Shown here piece after piece: positions 17,018 to 23,945 of a stretch of 39,417 bases of DNA. The notes under the pieces are model-generated. The model searched no databases, was not told the origin of the DNA, and was given only the letters and a program-made list of their open reading frames with translations. Position 1 is the first letter of the stretch; each line of letters opens with the position of its first letter. The translations under genes and the position numbers were made by a program. The DNA is from Chitinophaga pinensis. Lineage in GTDB: Bacteria; Bacteroidota; Bacteroidia; 2-12-FULL-35-15. The DNA is taken from contig CAMCYR010000027.1 of the NCBI GenBank assembly GCA_945885475.1, positions 1 to 39,417 of the forward strand, given 5' to 3'.

Positions 17018-17045
17018 TTTGACTACCTATTTTTAGGTATTTTTG
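17018..17045 (+). promoter_or_regulatory. Bacteroidota-type promoter of the suf operon
   Basis: TTTG at 17018-17021 and TATTTTTG at 17038-17045, 16 bases apart, match TTTG / TAnnTTTG. Transcription would start near 17052, inside or next to the palindrome at 17054-17068, leaving a leader of about 60 bases before sufA. Confidence 0.65.
17024..17039. promoter_or_regulatory. Inverted repeat in the suf promoter spacer
   Basis: TACCTA-TTTT-TAGGTA is a perfect 6+4+6 palindrome that fills the space between the -33 and -7 elements and overlaps the first two bases of the -7 box. A protein bound here would compete with RNA polymerase. The regulator is unknown. Confidence 0.5.
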
Positions 17046-17053
17046 CACTTAGA

Positions 17054-17068
17054 TTAGATTCAATCTAA
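17054..17068. promoter_or_regulatory. 7-1-7 palindrome at the suf transcription start (Fur/PerR-like operator candidate)
   Basis: TTAGATT-C-AATCTAA is a perfect 7-1-7 inverted repeat, and an extra TTAGATT half-site overlaps its left side from 17049. The 7-1-7 form is that of Fur and PerR boxes in other bacteria, although the bases differ; a DtxR-family site is also possible. Placed at the expected start of the suf transcript, it would suit repression by an iron or redox sensor. Confidence 0.55.
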
Positions 17069-17111
17069 ATAAAAATAAGGGTTAATTGATTCATATTCAA
17101 ATACATATAAA

Positions 17112-17438
17112 ATGATAACAGTTTCAGAGAGTGCAAAACAACATGCATTAGATTTAATTAAAAGCGAAAACCGTCCTGAAGACTCCTTCATTCGTGTAGG
17201 TGTTGATGGTGGTGGTTGTTCAGGATTGTCTTACAAACTTGAATTTGACGATCAGTTCAAAGAAGGTGATCAGGTTTTTGAAGACAAAGGAATTAAGATC
17301 GCAGTAGATAAAAAAAGTTTTCTGTACCTGATTGGAACGGAATTGGATTATAGCGGAGGTTTGAATGGAAAAGGATTTGTATTTAACAATCCGAATGCCA
17401 GCAGAACTTGTGGCTGCGGTGAAAGTTTTTCAGTTTAA
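17112..17438 (+). CDS. sufA: Iron-sulfur cluster assembly A-type carrier (SufA/IscA/HesB family)
   Basis: 108 residues, the full length of an A-type carrier. The three conserved cysteines that hold iron or a [2Fe-2S] cluster are present: Cys36 in G-G-G-C-S-G-L-S-Y, and Cys100 and Cys102 in the C-terminal T-C-G-C-G-E-S-F. In known systems the protein receives clusters from the SufBCD scaffold and hands them to apoproteins in the cytoplasm. It is the first gene of the suf operon, 97 bases before sufB. The symbol is based on gene context, since the family does not separate SufA, IscA and ErpA by sequence alone. Confidence 0.93.
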   Translation: MITVSESAKQHALDLIKSENRPEDSFIRVGVDGGGCSGLSYKLEFDDQFKEGDQVFEDKGIKIAVDKKSFLYLIGTELDYSGGLNGKGFVFNNPNASRTCGCGESFSV

Positions 17439-17535
17439 AACAGCGATCAACTAGAGTTAATAGAGTTGATTGTGATTGATGTAATAGCAATCATACGATC
17501 AGCCTTCAGGTTTTAAAACCTACAAACTAAAGAAA

Positions 17536-18987
17536 ATGGCAAACGAGATTTTAGAAGAGCAAATTAGCGGGGAATATAAGTACGGATTTGTTACCGATAT
17601 TGAAGCAGATAGCGCTCCAAAAGGGTTGAATGAAGATATCATCCGTTTTATTTCAAAGAAAAAGAATGAGCCGGAATGGATGTTGGAATACCGGATGAAA
17701 GCATTCCGTTATTGGCTAACATTGGAAGAGCCACACTGGGCGCACGTTTCGTATCAAAAGCCCGACTTTCAGGATATTATTTATTACTCCGCGCCCAAAC
17801 CAAAAGTACAATTGAATAGTTTGGATGAAGTGGATCCCGAATTATTAAAAACATTCGAAAAGCTTGGAATTTCAATAGAAGAACAAAAACGGCTAAGTGG
17901 TGTTGAAAGTCGTATTGCTGTTGATATTGTGATGGACAGTGTTTCTGTTAAAACAACTTTCAAGGAAACATTATCTGAAAAGGGAATTGTTTTTTGTTCA
18001 TTCGGTGAAGCTGTTCAGGAGCATCCCGAATTGATAAAAAAATATATGGGATCTGTTGTTCCCTATACAGATAATTTTTATGCCGCATTGAATTCAGCCG
18101 TTTTTACGGATGGTTCATTTTGTTATATCCCAAAAGGCGTTCGCTGCCCGATGGAACTTTCAACTTATTTCAGAATAAATGCTTCTGGTACTGGTCAGTT
18201 CGAACGTACACTGATTATCGCTGATGACGATGCGTACGTGAGTTATCTCGAAGGATGTACGGCTCCGATGAGGGATGAAAATCAATTGCATGCAGCGGTG
18301 GTAGAAATAGTAACACACAAAAATGCAGAAGTAAAATACAGTACCGTTCAAAACTGGTATCCTGGAGATAAAAATGGCAAAGGCGGAATATTTAACTTTG
18401 TTACTAAGCGTGGAATTTGTTTGGAAGATAATTCAAAGATTTCATGGACACAGGTAGAAACTGGATCTGCAGTTACTTGGAAATACCCATCTGTTATTTT
18501 AAAAGGAGACAATTCCGTTGGTGAATTTTATTCTGTAGCTGTAACGAATAATTATCAGCAAGCAGATACGGGAACAAAAATGATGCATCTTGGGAAAAAT
18601 ACCAGAAGCACAATTATTTCAAAAGGTATTTCGGCAGGCTTTAGCAATAATAGTTACAGAGGATTGGTGCGAATCGCAAAAGGAGCGAGCAATGCGCGTA
18701 ACTTTTCGCAATGCGATAGTTTGTTGATGGGAGACAAATGTGGCGCACATACGTTTCCATACATCGAAATAAAAGATAAGTCGGCTATCGTAGAACATGA
18801 GGCTACTACTTCAAAAATTGGTGAAGATCAATTGTTTTATTGTAAATCACGGGGTATCGATAATGAGAAAGCCATCGGTTTGATCGTTAACGGATATTGC
18901 AAGGAAGTATTAAATAAATTACCAATGGAATTTGCTGTTGAAGCACAAAAATTATTAGCAGTATCGCTTGAAGGATCAGTAGGATAA
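17536..18987 (+). CDS. sufB: Fe-S cluster assembly scaffold SufB
   Basis: 483 residues, a standard SufB. After an N-terminal helical part with E-P-E-W-M-L-E-Y-R (53-61), the long beta-helix core contains [32 protein letters not shown], and near the C-terminus the [18 protein letters not shown] block holding the proposed cluster cysteine. [12 protein letters not shown] and S-R-G-I-D follow. SufB is the scaffold on which clusters form within SufB-C2-D. In most genomes sufC follows directly; here 478 bases with a broken S23 gene intervene. Confidence 0.98.
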   Translation: MANEILEEQISGEYKYGFVTDIEADSAPKGLNEDIIRFISKKKNEPEWMLEYRMKAFRYWLTLEEPHWAHVSYQKPDFQDIIYYSAPKPKVQLNSLDEVDPELLKTFEKLGISIEEQKRLSGVESRIAVDIVMDSVSVKTTFKETLSEKGIVFCSFGEAVQEHPELIKKYMGSVVPYTDNFYAALNSAVFTDGSFCYIPKGVRCPMELSTYFRINASGTGQFERTLIIADDDAYVSYLEGCTAPMRDENQLHAAVVEIVTHKNAEVKYSTVQNWYPGDKNGKGGIFNFVTKRGICLEDNSKISWTQVETGSAVTWKYPSVILKGDNSVGEFYSVAVTNNYQQADTGTKMMHLGKNTRSTIISKGISAGFSNNSYRGLVRIAKGASNARNFSQCDSLLMGDKCGAHTFPYIEIKDKSAIVEHEATTSKIGEDQLFYCKSRGIDNEKAIGLIVNGYCKEVLNKLPMEFAVEAQKLLAVSLEGSVG

Positions 18988-18993
18988 AAGTTC

Positions 18994-19005
18994 AAAGTTT
19001 AAAGT
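18994..19005 (+). repeat. Left 12-bp inverted repeat of the S23 element
   Basis: AAAGTTTAAAGT at 18994-19005 is the exact reverse complement of ACTTTAAACTTT at 19433-19444. It begins six bases after the sufB stop codon and overlaps the first base of the S23 frame's GTG. Confidence 0.6.
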
Positions 19006-19439
19006 GAAAATAGATCTGAGCAAAATAGAAAGATTCGAAGATTTAAAAGTTTGGCAAAAGTCGAGGGAAATGAATCTTAAAATCTATAAGTTATCTAAAC
19101 AAAGGAACTTTTACTAAGGATTTTGGATTAAGAGATCAAATAAGAAGAGCAAGTGTTTCGATTTTGGCGAACATTGCTGAAGGGTTTGAAAGAAATGGAA
19201 ATAAAGAATTTGGACAGTTTTTATCAATAGCAAAAGCTTCAGCAGGACAAGCTAGAACGCAATTATATATTGCAAAAGATTTGGAATATATAAATGAAGA
19301 AGAATTTTCAGAAACTGTAAGTGGCTTGTTGGAAATAAGTAAAATGATTAATGGATTAATGAGTTATTTTAAAACCACAGAAATAAAAGGAAGTAAGTTT
19401 ATGGAAGATGTCATGTCGTATGGAGAATCTCAACTTTAA
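19004..19439 (+). pseudogene. Frameshifted four-helix-bundle protein (S23 / 23S rRNA intervening-sequence family) inserted between sufB and sufC
   Basis: From GTG 19004 the frame encodes [19 protein letters not shown] and runs into a stop at 19115. In another frame the protein continues from [17 protein letters not shown] with A-N-I-A-E-G-F-E-R and on to 19439. Removing one T from the TTTT run at 19109-19112 joins both parts into a normal S23 protein of about 144 residues. Either the gene is inactivated or the run is a sequencing error. Family members are small helical bundle proteins encoded in 23S rRNA intervening sequences of Leptospira and elsewhere; a related fold is Avd of diversity-generating retroelements. 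Their role is unclear. The gene lies exactly between 12-bp inverted repeats inside the suf operon, so it looks acquired. Confidence 0.85.
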
Positions 19440-19444
19440 ACTTT
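19433..19444 (-). repeat. Right 12-bp inverted repeat of the S23 element
   Basis: ACTTTAAACTTT at 19433-19444 is complementary to 18994-19005. A further partial copy, AAACTTTAAAC, follows at 19452-19462, just before sufC. In RNA the two ends could pair and loop out the whole S23 region. Confidence 0.6.
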
Positions 19445-19465
19445 CTAAATTAAACTTTAAACCTT

Positions 19466-20218
19466 ATGTTGTCAATTAAAAATTTACATGCCTCAATAGA
19501 TGGCAAAGAAATATTAAGAGGAATAAATCTCGAAATCAAAGCTGGAGAAATTCATGCGATTATGGGACCGAATGGTTCCGGCAAAAGTACTTTGTCTGCA
19601 GTACTTGCGGGGCGGGCAGAATATGAAGTAACCGAAGGTGAAGTAATCTTCAATGGGAAAAATCTATTGGAATTATCTCCTGAAGATAGAGCCAGAGAAG
19701 GTGTTTTTCTTGCATTCCAGTATCCTGTAGAAATTCCGGGTGTGAGCAATATTAATTTTTTGAAAACAGCGTTGAACGAAATTCGTGCCTATAAAGGATT
19801 GGGTCCGATAGAAGCAAAAGATTTTCTTGCATTGGTAAAGGAAAAACAAAAGTTAGTTGAGTTAGATGGTAAACTTGCAAATCGTTCTGTGAATGAAGGA
19901 TTTAGCGGTGGGGAGAAAAAAAGAAATGAGATTTTCCAAATGGCAATGTTGGAACCCCAATTAGCCATCCTTGATGAAACAGATAGCGGTTTGGATATTG
20001 ATGCCCTTAGAATTGTTGCAGGCGGAGTAAATAAATTAAAGTCGAAAGACAATGCAACGGTTGTGATCACACATTATCAGAGATTGTTAGATTATATTGT
20101 TCCTGATGTCGTTCATGTTTTGTATAAAGGTAAAATCGTAAAATCAGGTCCGAAAGAATTGGCCTTGGAATTAGAGGAAAAAGGGTATGATTTTATTAAA
20201 GATGAAATAGGAGCATAA
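19466..20218 (+). CDS. sufC: Fe-S cluster assembly ATPase SufC
   Basis: 250 residues of a soluble ABC ATPase. The Walker A is G-P-N-G-S-G-K-S-T (34-42), the Q-loop lies in F-L-A-F-Q-Y-P-V-E-I-P-G-V, the signature is F-S-G-G-E-K-K-R-N-E, and Walker B is L-A-I-L-D-E-T-D-S-G-L-D-I-D with the E-T-D variant typical of SufC. The H-loop is V-I-T-H-Y-Q-R. SufC binds SufB and SufD and drives the complex's conformational change. It is 2 bases upstream of sufD. The ATG at 19466 follows the A/T-rich right end of the S23 element, so its leader has been shaped by that insertion. Confidence 0.98.
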   Translation: MLSIKNLHASIDGKEILRGINLEIKAGEIHAIMGPNGSGKSTLSAVLAGRAEYEVTEGEVIFNGKNLLELSPEDRAREGVFLAFQYPVEIPGVSNINFLKTALNEIRAYKGLGPIEAKDFLALVKEKQKLVELDGKLANRSVNEGFSGGEKKRNEIFQMAMLEPQLAILDETDSGLDIDALRIVAGGVNKLKSKDNATVVITHYQRLLDYIVPDVVHVLYKGKIVKSGPKELALELEEKGYDFIKDEIGA

Positions 20219-20220
20219 GT

Positions 20221-21510
20221 ATGGAAACATTAGCTAAGATTTCAACTACAGAAAATATTTTAAAATTGATAGAGGGAAGTGCTGTTCCTTCTTGGATGGG
20301 AATTGCTCAGCAGCGTTCGGCATTAGATGCATTTTCATTGGTTGGTATTCCTAACCGTAAAAGTGAGGAGTATAAGTATGTGAATATTGAATTGCTGCTT
20401 AAAGGAAATTTCTCTTTATCTGGTTTTGATAAAATAACAAATCAGCAACTTGAAACAGCAGCATTTTTAAAAGATGCAATTCTTATTGTTGTTGAAAATG
20501 GTGTTTATAATAAAACACATTCATCTTCTTCTTTACCAAAAGGTCTTGAAATTGTTGATATTTCTGAGGCTTCTTCAAATACTATTTTTCAGGAACATTT
20601 TGCAAAATACGCAGCTATTAATTCCGATCCATTCATCGCGCTTAATACTGCATTGGCCTTAGGTGGCGTTTTTGTTCATGTTGCGAAAAATGCAGTTATT
20701 GAAACACCGATTCACATTATTCATCTTTCTTCAATTTCCGAAAATACAATTTTGAATTATAGGAATTTAATTGTCCTTGAAGAAAATGCACAGTTAACAC
20801 TAATTGAATCCTACGAAAAGATTGATTCCTCCGCAAAATTATTCGGTAATGCACTAACCGAAATTGTTGTTGCCGCGAGTGCGATTGTAGATCATTATAA
20901 GATTCAAGACGAGGGAGATTCAGGAAATCTGATTTCTACAACACAAGTAATTCAAAAGAAGCAAAGTAATTTTTCAACGCATGTTTTTACATTGAGTGGT
21001 TTGATGGTCAGAAACAATTTGACAATTGTTTTGGATGATCAACATATTGAAACACAATTGAACGGTTTGTATATAACTAATGGCAATCAGGTTGTGGATA
21101 ATCATACGCTGGTTGATCACCGAAAGCCCAATTGTAACAGCACTGAACTTTATAAGGGGATTATTGAAGATAAATCCTCGGCTACGTTCAACGGTAAAAT
21201 TTATGTAAGGAAAGATGCACAGAAGACAAATGCATTTCAATCCAATAAAAACATTCTGTTAAGTGACGACGGAACAATCAATACAAAACCACAATTAGAA
21301 ATTTATGCAGATGATGTAAAATGTTCGCATGGCACATCTACTGGAAAGCTGGATGAGGATAAAATATTTTATCTTCGCGCGCGTGGAATAAGTGAAGCTA
21401 GCGCAAAAAAATTACTGATGCATGCCTTCGCATCTGAAGTTGTTGATACCGTTAAGGTTGAAGCACTAAAAGAATACATTGAAGCCAATATTTCTAAACG
21501 ATTTGAATAG
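20221..21510 (+). CDS. sufD: Fe-S cluster assembly protein SufD
   Basis: 429 residues, the SufD size. An N-terminal helical part holds the R-K-S-E-E-Y-K-Y motif (about 46-53). The beta-helix core follows, and the C-terminal part has the family pieces N-G-K-I-Y-V-R, Q-T/K-N-A-F-Q-S-N-K-N-I-L-L-S, P-Q-L-E-I-Y-A-D-D-V-K-C-S-H-G and F-Y-L-R-A-R-G-I. The His in C-S-H-G corresponds to the His implicated in cluster formation in SufD. It starts 2 bases after sufC. sufS and sufE, which often come next in Bacteroidota, are absent: a terminator follows at 21541. Confidence 0.97.
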   Translation: METLAKISTTENILKLIEGSAVPSWMGIAQQRSALDAFSLVGIPNRKSEEYKYVNIELLLKGNFSLSGFDKITNQQLETAAFLKDAILIVVENGVYNKTHSSSSLPKGLEIVDISEASSNTIFQEHFAKYAAINSDPFIALNTALALGGVFVHVAKNAVIETPIHIIHLSSISENTILNYRNLIVLEENAQLTLIESYEKIDSSAKLFGNALTEIVVAASAIVDHYKIQDEGDSGNLISTTQVIQKKQSNFSTHVFTLSGLMVRNNLTIVLDDQHIETQLNGLYITNGNQVVDNHTLVDHRKPNCNSTELYKGIIEDKSSATFNGKIYVRKDAQKTNAFQSNKNILLSDDGTINTKPQLEIYADDVKCSHGTSTGKLDEDKIFYLRARGISEASAKKLLMHAFASEVVDTVKVEALKEYIEANISKRFE

Positions 21511-21540
21511 AAGCTTTTAAAATATTTTGTTATTAGGAAG

Positions 21541-21588
21541 GAAGCAATCTCTAAATAATGTTTCATTTAGATTGCTTCTTTTCTTTTT
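21541..21588 (+). terminator. Terminator at the end of the suf operon
   Basis: GAAGCAATC-tc-TAAAT (21541-21556) pairs with ATTTAGATTGCTTC (21565-21578), leaving a 2-base bulge and an 8-base loop. A T-rich tail TTTTCTTTTT follows. Confidence 0.8.
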
Positions 21589-21627
21589 AATTTCTGCAAG
21601 GCGAAAAACTTGTTTAGCTGAAAATTT

Positions 21628-22521
21628 ATGCTTTTCAAAAATAAGAATCTTCTTTTATTACATTTCATTGTTCTCATTTGGGGATGGTCACCAATTCTAG
21701 GTAAGCTTATCAACATGCAAGGTGTTGTTGCATATCAGTTAGTTTGGTTCCGGATGTTGATTACAGTTATTACTGTTGCATCTTACGTAATTCTTACAAA
21801 ACAAAATATAAAACAACCGAAGAAAGATATTTTTCAGTTAGTTGGAATAGGAGCAATCATTGCTTTTCATTGGTTTTCTTTTTATCATGCCATCAATGTT
21901 TCGAATGTTTCTGTCACCTTAGTTGCTTTTGCTAGCGGAACGTTATTTACGTCCATCATTGAACCGATTTTTTATAAACGAAAGATCATTCGCTATGAGA
22001 TCGCATTTGGAATGGTGATTATTGGTGCCATTGTTTTAATTTTTGAGATTGAAACACAATATACATTGGGTATTATTTTTGGGATGCTTGCTGCGGTCAC
22101 TTCTTCATTTTTTACTGTATTTAATGGCTTATTGGTTAGACGAATCCCCTCTTCAATTATTGCCTTTTATGAATTAGGTGGTGGTTTTTTAGCATTAACT
22201 ATTTACTTGTTTTTTAGTGGTGAATTTAATGTTGATTTTTTTAATATTACAACGGGAGCATGGGCTTGGTTAGGTGTTTTATCAGTTTTAGGAACTGCAT
22301 TCCCATTTATCGCAAGCGTGAATCTCATGAAAAAAATTAGCCCCTATACCATTACACTCACTGTTAACTTAGAAACTATTTACGGAATTATTATTGCTTA
22401 CATACTCTGGAAAAAAGATGAAGCCATGACTCCCGGATTTTATTTGGGTACATTAATAATTTTAGCAACTATTTTTGGTAATAGTTTATTGAAACAGTAT
22501 CTGAAAAAGGAAAAGAGTTAA
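21628..22521 (+). CDS. EamA/DMT-superfamily transporter
   Basis: 297 residues made of two five-helix EamA halves, giving ten membrane helices. Each half begins with the family pattern: H-F-I-V-L-I-W-G-W-S-P-I-L-G-K in the first, and a G-I-I-F-G-M-L-A-A-V-T-S-S-F-F helix opening the second. The end is basic (L-K-K-E-K-S). Such proteins export or import small metabolites such as amino acids and are found across bacteria; the substrate cannot be given. The gene stands alone, with terminators on both sides (21541-21588 and 22521-22554). Confidence 0.9.
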   Translation: MLFKNKNLLLLHFIVLIWGWSPILGKLINMQGVVAYQLVWFRMLITVITVASYVILTKQNIKQPKKDIFQLVGIGAIIAFHWFSFYHAINVSNVSVTLVAFASGTLFTSIIEPIFYKRKIIRYEIAFGMVIIGAIVLIFEIETQYTLGIIFGMLAAVTSSFFTVFNGLLVRRIPSSIIAFYELGGGFLALTIYLFFSGEFNVDFFNITTGAWAWLGVLSVLGTAFPFIASVNLMKKISPYTITLTVNLETIYGIIIAYILWKKDEAMTPGFYLGTLIILATIFGNSLLKQYLKKEKS

Positions 22522-22554
22522 AAAAACTTGCCCATCATTTTGAGCAAGTTTTTT
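22521..22554. terminator. Bidirectional terminator between convergent genes
   Basis: AAAAAACTTGC (22521-22531) pairs perfectly with GCAAGTTTTTT (22544-22554) around a 12-base loop. A or T runs on both sides make it usable for the EamA gene and for the convergent PKD gene. Confidence 0.9.
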
Positions 22555-22574
22555 CTTCTAAATTTAAAAGTATG

Positions 22575-23732
22575 TTATTTACTAACGATGATTTTTTTAG
22601 TTTTAATGGTATTGTCAACTTTTAATTGAAGCAAATACATTCCTTCTGCAATATTTGATGAATAAAAGGATGTCGTATGTTCTCCGCTTACTTGGTTCCC
22701 ATTTTCTAATGCAGTAACCGTATTTCCCAATAGATCTAAAATAGAGATGGACACAGTTGCATCTTTGCGAATTGTATAATTGATGGTTGTATAATCGCTA
22801 AATGGATTCGGATAATTTTCGAGTGCAGTGATTGTTAAGGCGTCTTCTGTAACACCCAACGGTAATACATTAATTGTGAATGTGCTCGACATCATCATTC
22901 CTGGAGTAATTGAATCACAGAAAGTATCCGTACAGCCTGTTCCATCAGCAATTGTTAAACATAACACAACCGGACTTGCAGTTGCATAGGTGTGCGAAGG
23001 ATAAGCTCCAGTGGATGTTGTTCCATCACCGAAATTCCAAAGGTAGGAAAGTGCTGGAGCTAATGCAGTGGATGTGTTGTAAACAAAGTAATTGAAAAGG
23101 TTGGTAGAATCTTGAACAATTATAAAACTGGCGTTACAGGTTAGAGCTCCAGGAACAGTGACCGAACTGCAATACGTATCCGTGCAGGATGTACTTGTAT
23201 CTGTAATAGTTAAACAAACCGTATAGGTTCCCGGACTAGTATATAAATGGGTTTCGTTACCCACAGTAGAAGAGATGCTGCCATCACCAAAATCCCAGGA
23301 ATAGCTATACGTTCCAGTTCCTGTTGAGTAATCATAAAATTGAGTGAACAAGGATGAGTCATTAGAAACAAAGTAGGCATTGCAGCTTATCGTTGGAGAC
23401 AAGATGGTGATTGAATCACAAAAAGTAGCGGTACAAGATGTAATAAAACTATTTACAGTCAAACAAACATAATATGTTCCTGGGGAGGAATATAAGTGAG
23501 TAATATCTCCTGTTCCGGTTGCTGATGTTCCATCACCAAAACTCCATGTACTTGTTAATCCTGTCCCAGTTGATGTGTTCCAGAAATAGCCATATCCAAC
23601 CGAGTCGAAAGGCATAAAAGAAGCAATGCATTGCGCTTTTGATGTAAAGCTGATGCAAAGAAATACGGCAGAAAAGACAACCTTCATTATTTTTGAAAGG
23701 ACTTTATTTTGAATTTTTTTAAATGATGCCAT
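22575..23732 (-). CDS. Secreted three-PKD-domain protein with type A T9SS sorting domain
   Basis: 385 residues. A signal peptide (K-V-V-F-S-A-V-F-L-C-I-S-F) is followed by three PKD repeats, each with a W-S/D/N-F-G-D-G-T/S core, H-L/T-Y, G/S-P and a C-L-T-I/V strand with paired cysteines (about 35-110, 112-195, 196-280). The end (about 305-385) is a type A sorting domain: N-Y-P-N-P-F, D-Y-T-T-I-N-Y, S-I-L-D-L-L-G, G-M-Y-L-L-Q-L and a Lys-rich K-T-K-K-I-I-V-S-K. T9SS would carry it to the surface, where the domain is normally cleaved. There is no catalytic domain, so it is probably structural or adhesive. The start may be ATG 23732 or, giving a neater signal peptide, ATG 23687. Confidence 0.92.
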   Translation of the reverse strand: MASFKKIQNKVLSKIMKVVFSAVFLCISFTSKAQCIASFMPFDSVGYGYFWNTSTGTGLTSTWSFGDGTSATGTGDITHLYSSPGTYYVCLTVNSFITSCTATFCDSITILSPTISCNAYFVSNDSSLFTQFYDYSTGTGTYSYSWDFGDGSISSTVGNETHLYTSPGTYTVCLTITDTSTSCTDTYCSSVTVPGALTCNASFIIVQDSTNLFNYFVYNTSTALAPALSYLWNFGDGTTSTGAYPSHTYATASPVVLCLTIADGTGCTDTFCDSITPGMMMSSTFTINVLPLGVTEDALTITALENYPNPFSDYTTINYTIRKDATVSISILDLLGNTVTALENGNQVSGEHTTSFYSSNIAEGMYLLQLKVDNTIKTKKIIVSK

Positions 23733-23919
23733 TTTATAAATATTTAGTAGTTTTTTTTATTTATTGCTTGTGTTCTTTGAAAAATAGGATGTCATAAATT
23801 TTTTTCGAATGGATACAAATCTTTTATTCATTAGTATAAAAATAATCCATTTTTTTGATTTTAAGCACTAAATTGTTATTTTGTAATTAAAAAAAAGAGG
23901 CAAGCTATCTCATTTATCT

Positions 23920-23927
23920 TAAATTTG
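23920..23927 (+). promoter_or_regulatory. -7 element of the ispG promoter
   Basis: TAAATTTG matches TAnnTTTG 18 bases before ATG 23946, so transcription would start near 23934. No clear -33 TTTG at normal spacing. It makes the upstream in-frame TTG at 23925 impossible as a start. Confidence 0.5.
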
Positions 23928-23945
23928 CATTTCAATACGATCTCT

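Noticed and set aside
23925-23945. TTG-started extension of ispG
   Set aside because: It overlaps the -7 promoter element, and ATG 23946 gives the normal IspG N-terminus.
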